The notes under the pieces: generated by a model
Told to the model about the DNA's origin: nothing
The model's database searches: none
What the model saw: only the letters and a program-made list of their open reading frames with translations
NCBI RefSeq assembly: GCF_031181385.1
Contig: NZ_JAPSKV010000001.1
Coordinates: 1-64,000, forward strand
Length of the DNA stretch: 64,000 nucleotides
Reading direction: 5' to 3'
Origin: Fredinandcohnia onubensis
GTDB lineage: Bacteria; Bacillota; Bacilli; Bacillales; Bacillaceae_L
Shown: piece by piece, positions 61,152 to 64,000 of the stretch
Position numbering within the stretch: position 1 is the stretch's first letter
Layout: every line of letters begins with the position of its first letter
Made by a program: the position numbers and the translations under genes

Positions 61152-61340
61152 CTATTCTTGATCGCTTAAACGTTTGCCGCCTACCGCATAATGATTTTTT
61201 GTCATTTCCTCAATGAAAACAACGATTTTATCATCTGGAGCTCCTGTTGTTTCAGATACCGCTGCTGTTACTTTTTCAACGAGCGCCTTTTTTTGTTCTT
61301 CAGTGCGTCCTTCTAGCATTTTTACTGTTACGTATGGCAC
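61152..61340 (-). CDS. ywhB: 4-oxalocrotonate tautomerase family protein
   Basis: 62-residue tautomerase subunit. Starting at GTG 61340, Met removal leaves the catalytic Pro1 (PYVTVKMLEGRTEEQKKALV). The longer frame, five codons upstream, would bury the proline, so the short start is right. GGAGAG lies 9 bases upstream on the reverse strand. Followed by the ywhC and ywhD homologues, as I recall in B. subtilis. Confidence 0.9.
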   Translation of the reverse strand: MPYVTVKMLEGRTEEQKKALVEKVTAAVSETTGAPDDKIVVFIEEMTKNHYAVGGKRLSDQE

Positions 61341-61427
61341 AATGAATCTCTCCAATCATTCTTTTATAACATCATAAGAGTATTGTATACTGAAAATAAC
61401 AACTTTTCTATAAAAAGGAGAAATTTG

Positions 61428-62108
61428 GTGGAACAATTAAGTGGTTTTTTAGCATTTGATTTATCTTTGATTCCATATGTGGTGATCACATTACTGGTGG
61501 CCTTTACGGTGCATGAGTTTGCTCATGCGTATGTTGCATACAAGTTTGGTGATGACACAGCGAAGCGGCAGGGGAGATTGACGTTAAACCCGATGGCTCA
61601 TTTAGATCCTTTTGGTACGATTCTAATTTTCCTAGCAGGGTTTGGGTGGGCACGTCCTGTACCTGTCAATCGATTTCATTTTAAACGGCCAAGGCTTGCT
61701 GGGATTCTTGTTTCCGTTGCTGGACCACTGAGTAACCTGCTTGTAGCGGCACTCGCTTTACTCATCTACATCGTCTTTATTCGTGTTGGTGTATTTACAG
61801 CGATTCCAGAAGCATTTGGAGAGGGTTTTGAAACGTTCTTTAACCTATTTGTACGGTTGAACATTGTGCTGTTTATTTTTAACTTATTACCGTTTCCTCC
61901 GCTTGATGGATATCGCATTATTGAAGACCTTGTGCCGGCTAGCATTCGCCCAAAATTGACGCAGTATGAGGGCCTCGGCATTGTACTATTTTTAGTTTTA
62001 GTCATTACACCAGTCGGGGACCGGTTTTTATACCCGTTACTCCATAACGGGGTCTATGCCATTACAGATTTACTGGTCATGATTTTTAGGCCAATTCTTC
62101 AATTATAA
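61428..62108 (+). CDS. ywhC: Site-2-protease family zinc metalloprotease (YwhC)
   Basis: 226-residue intramembrane metalloprotease. Zinc-binding HEFAH at 29-33 (VHEFAHAYVAYKFG) and the third ligand in NLLPFPPLDGYRII (about 160-173) lie in separate helices. Substrate unknown; it belongs to the short soluble-domain-free group. GTG 61428 follows AAAAGGAG; the frame upstream (15 codons) is not supported. Confidence 0.9.
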   Translation: MEQLSGFLAFDLSLIPYVVITLLVAFTVHEFAHAYVAYKFGDDTAKRQGRLTLNPMAHLDPFGTILIFLAGFGWARPVPVNRFHFKRPRLAGILVSVAGPLSNLLVAALALLIYIVFIRVGVFTAIPEAFGEGFETFFNLFVRLNIVLFIFNLLPFPPLDGYRIIEDLVPASIRPKLTQYEGLGIVLFLVLVITPVGDRFLYPLLHNGVYAITDLLVMIFRPILQL

Positions 62109-62163
62109 AATCAGACACTCGTATGGTAAAATAGTTGGTAATGAATAGAAAAATTTGAGTTCT

Positions 62164-62314
62164 AAAGGAGGGTGAAAAGGACCAAGAATTTCAAGGCGGC
62201 GCAGCTTTGAGTACCGGAGCGTATGCAGTTAATACGTGAGGAACGGAGAAGCAAGCCAACACAGAAATTCGATGCGTCATTTTCGGCCGACTTTTAGAAC
62301 ATCCTCTAGAAAGG
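62164..62314. repeat. Dispersed repeat, family B, copy 2 (short form)
   Basis: AAAGGAGGGTGAAAAGGACC, TTCAAGGCGG-GCAGCTTTGAGT at the left and AGAAATTCGATGCGTCATTTT ... CATCCTCTAGAAAG at the right, matching the ends of 36392-36617. It fills most of the ywhC-ywhD gap and ends 16 bp before the ywhD start. Confidence 0.75.
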
Positions 62315-62329
62315 AAAGGTGGATGTACG

Positions 62330-62839
62330 GTGGATCAAAACAAGAAAAAAGTAGCCTTTAATATCATTAAAAATGATCCAACTGATGGGCATAAAGGATA
62401 TGGAATTGGGGCGCTTAGCCTCGAAAATATCTCACCCGTATTTGTTGATATAGACGCTGAAGATGTATTCGTTGATGTCGGTGCGATGCATGCACGAAGT
62501 GTGGTTGAAAAAGGGATAAAATTTCTGCCGAATAAAGAGGATGTCCCTAATGGGAAGCCATATTGGCTTGTGTGGGTAACGATTGATCGTAGGGAAGAGG
62601 GTCCATATTATGCGGGAGTGACAGCTTGTGAAATGACCGTTGACCGCTCGATTCGTCGTGGCTATAAATCCTTGCCAGAGCACGTGAATAAAATGGATAA
62701 ATCATTGAAGCGCCATATCATGGTCGATTTTATGGACGACAAATCAAAGAAGCTATTAGCAGATTTCTTAATTAACCACAATAAAGAGATTTGGGATAAC
62801 TCAAGTGATGAGTTAAAAGAGGGATTGAAGGTTGATTAA
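62330..62839 (+). CDS. ywhD: YwhD family protein
   Basis: 169-residue protein of unknown function, recognised by FNIIKNDPTDGHKGYGIGALSLENISPVFVD-type start and the VDVGAMHARSVVEKGIKFL block (about 47-65). Start GTG 62330 behind AAGGAAAGGTGG. Position between ywhC and a class A PBP matches B. subtilis order as I recall it. Confidence 0.88.
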   Translation: MDQNKKKVAFNIIKNDPTDGHKGYGIGALSLENISPVFVDIDAEDVFVDVGAMHARSVVEKGIKFLPNKEDVPNGKPYWLVWVTIDRREEGPYYAGVTACEMTVDRSIRRGYKSLPEHVNKMDKSLKRHIMVDFMDDKSKKLLADFLINHNKEIWDNSSDELKEGLKVD

Positions 62840-62949
62840 GGTTCTTCTGATTGTGACATTTTAGTGAACAAACGGACTAAAGCTTGAGCTTTTTTAATAA
62901 AATAAAGTACACTAAATTTACAATGTACACACATTGAAACTAGGACATA

Positions 62950-62992
62950 GAAACCCCCAGGACCTTTTGCAGCCTGGGGGTTTCTTTTTTAT
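62950..62992. terminator. Bidirectional terminator between ywhD and the PBP
   Basis: AAACCCCCAGG-ACCTTTTGCAG-CCTGGGGGTTT with TCTTTTTT tail. Confidence 0.9.
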
Positions 62993-63034
62993 ATACTTTT
63001 CTAGCATCCTGGAGCATGACTATCATACATTCAT

Positions 63035-64000
63035 TTAAAACCAATCAATGATTCGCTTAAAGAAGCCTTTGTCTTCTTTTTCTTTGTCCTTCTTTGGATT
63101 CTCTTTCTTTACGTCCTCGGTATTTTTCGAACAGTATTCAGTTGGTTCCGTTCCTGCTTTATAGTAAGTAAGCCTTGAAACAGGGCAATCCTTTGTCGGA
63201 AGCAACCCTGTTTCTGGATTTACATACACTCCAACAACCCCTTCAGTCGGTTTAAATGGTGTTGGTGCAATGTCCTGATGCGCTTCTTCCATGAACCCTG
63301 CCCAAATATTCTTTGCATACTGTTTTTCTGCAACGATCGTCATTGGTTCATTATTGTCATAGCCGGTCCAAATACCAGCGACGAGCTGCGGCGAGTATCC
63401 AATCATCCAGTTATCGGTGTCAGTCGAGCCAGATTTTGCAGCGTAAAACCTGGTCAGCTTATCGCTAATGGTAGAGCCTGTTACGGCCGTATAATCATTT
63501 AATTTTTCATCAAACATGCCTGTCATTAGCTGTGTTGTCACAAAGGCGAGATCTTCATCAAGCACTTGTTTTGGCTTTGGGGTATTTTCATAAATGACTT
63601 CACCCTTATAATTTTCAACTCTAGTAATAAAAACAGGCTTATGACGGGTTCCACCATTATTAATGGTTGCGTAGGCGTTGACCATTTCGATTACACTCAC
63701 GCCCGAAGTTCCTAATGCGAGAGAAGGAACATCCTTAAGTTTACTTGTGATTCCTAGCTTTTTCGCAGTGTCGATTAGTTCCCCGTCATCAAGAAAGAGA
63801 TGGGTTTTTACAGCGTACACATTATCGGATAGGGCAATTGCTTGCGCTAACGTAATCGAGTCGTTCGCATAATAATTTTTATAATTTCGTGGTGTGTATG
63901 TTGAGCGATTATCGTCATATGAGAATGTCGTCAGTTCACTTCGAATTTGGGTCGATGGAGTGTAGCCTTTTTCAAGGGCTGCATAGTATAAAAATGGCTT
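63035..64000 (-). CDS. Class A penicillin-binding protein, C-terminal part (truncated by window)
   Basis: Transpeptidase end of a bifunctional murein synthase. The frame is open from base 64000 (KPFLYYAALEKGYTPST) to the stop at 63035, 321 residues visible. The SxxK active-site Ser is lost: the first visible Lys is probably the Lys of SxxK. SDN of ALSDNVYAVK (SxN motif) and KSGS of AAKSGSTDTDNW (KTG-type motif) are present. A charged tail KEKEDKGFFKRIIDWF ends the protein. The position next to ywhD suggests pbpG/ywhE. Confidence 0.92.
   Translation of the reverse strand, partial: KPFLYYAALEKGYTPSTQIRSELTTFSYDDNRSTYTPRNYKNYYANDSITLAQAIALSDNVYAVKTHLFLDDGELIDTAKKLGITSKLKDVPSLALGTSGVSVIEMVNAYATINNGGTRHKPVFITRVENYKGEVIYENTPKPKQVLDEDLAFVTTQLMTGMFDEKLNDYTAVTGSTISDKLTRFYAAKSGSTDTDNWMIGYSPQLVAGIWTGYDNNEPMTIVAEKQYAKNIWAGFMEEAHQDIAPTPFKPTEGVVGVYVNPETGLLPTKDCPVSRLTYYKAGTEPTEYCSKNTEDVKKENPKKDKEKEDKGFFKRIIDWF

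Overview
The window comes from an endospore-forming, low-GC Gram-positive of the Bacillaceae. The evidence is sigma-A type promoters, strong AGGAGG ribosome sites, frequent GTG/TTG starts, spore genes (cwlJ, gerQ, rsfA, an alpha/beta SASP), an S-box riboswitch, and a gene order that, as far as I recall it, follows the B. subtilis ywd-ywf-ywg-ywh region with extra modules inserted. I did not identify the species. There are no rRNA or tRNA genes, prophage, transposase or CRISPR array.

Layout. 1-3.6 kb: sucrose module (PTS EIIBC end, sucrose-6-phosphate hydrolase, fructokinase). 3.8-5.2 kb: M20 dipeptidase, reverse strand. 5.8-10.7 kb: complete urease operon ureABCEFGD. 10.8-13.3 kb: a protein with a duplicated domain and a secreted SpoIID/LytB protein. 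13.4-27.3 kb: a large peptidoglycan-sugar recycling cluster (BadF-type kinase, broken GNAT gene, murQ, AmiE-like hydrolase, PIG-L-like deacetylase, nagZ, anmK, ABC sugar importer without ATPase, namZ/ybbC, double-GNAT protein, murR). 28.1-30.3 kb: threonine catabolism (kbl plus SDR-type tdh). 30.4-31.6 kb: two small proteins and a LysE-type exporter. 32.0-40.0 kb: alpha-glucoside importer, LacI regulator and two GH13 alpha-glucosidases. 40.1-49.5 kb: small spore-type proteins, HU, ywdI, pxpBAC (5-oxoprolinase), ywdK, cwlJ-gerQ, hemQ, pta, and a divergent MarR/CarD pair with three palindromic operators. 49.6-55.1 kb: lipL, then a SAM-I riboswitch heading a ribose-type ABC importer plus a VOC protein. 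55.4-64 kb: rsfA, a DUF1450 protein, ywfO, ywgA, a purine permease, a DUF4256 protein, a 4-OT tautomerase, ywhC, ywhD and the end of a class A PBP.

How genes work together. The recycling enzymes (NagZ, AmiE, NamZ) lack the signal peptides I recall for their B. subtilis counterparts, and an ABC importer stands where murP (PTS) would be. This suggests that larger cell-wall fragments are imported intact and dismantled in the cytosol, with MurNAc phosphorylated by the kinase or AnmK before MurQ. Both CUT1-type importers lack their own ATPase and probably share an MsmX-type one.

Intergenic DNA is unusually rich in repeats. Three dispersed structured families (called A, B and C here) occur in 2-3 copies, with base changes that preserve pairing. 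There is a 53-bp tandem hairpin array. Five terminator-proximal arrays carry short motifs spaced 20-21 bp (two helical turns), and four of the five lie between convergent genes.
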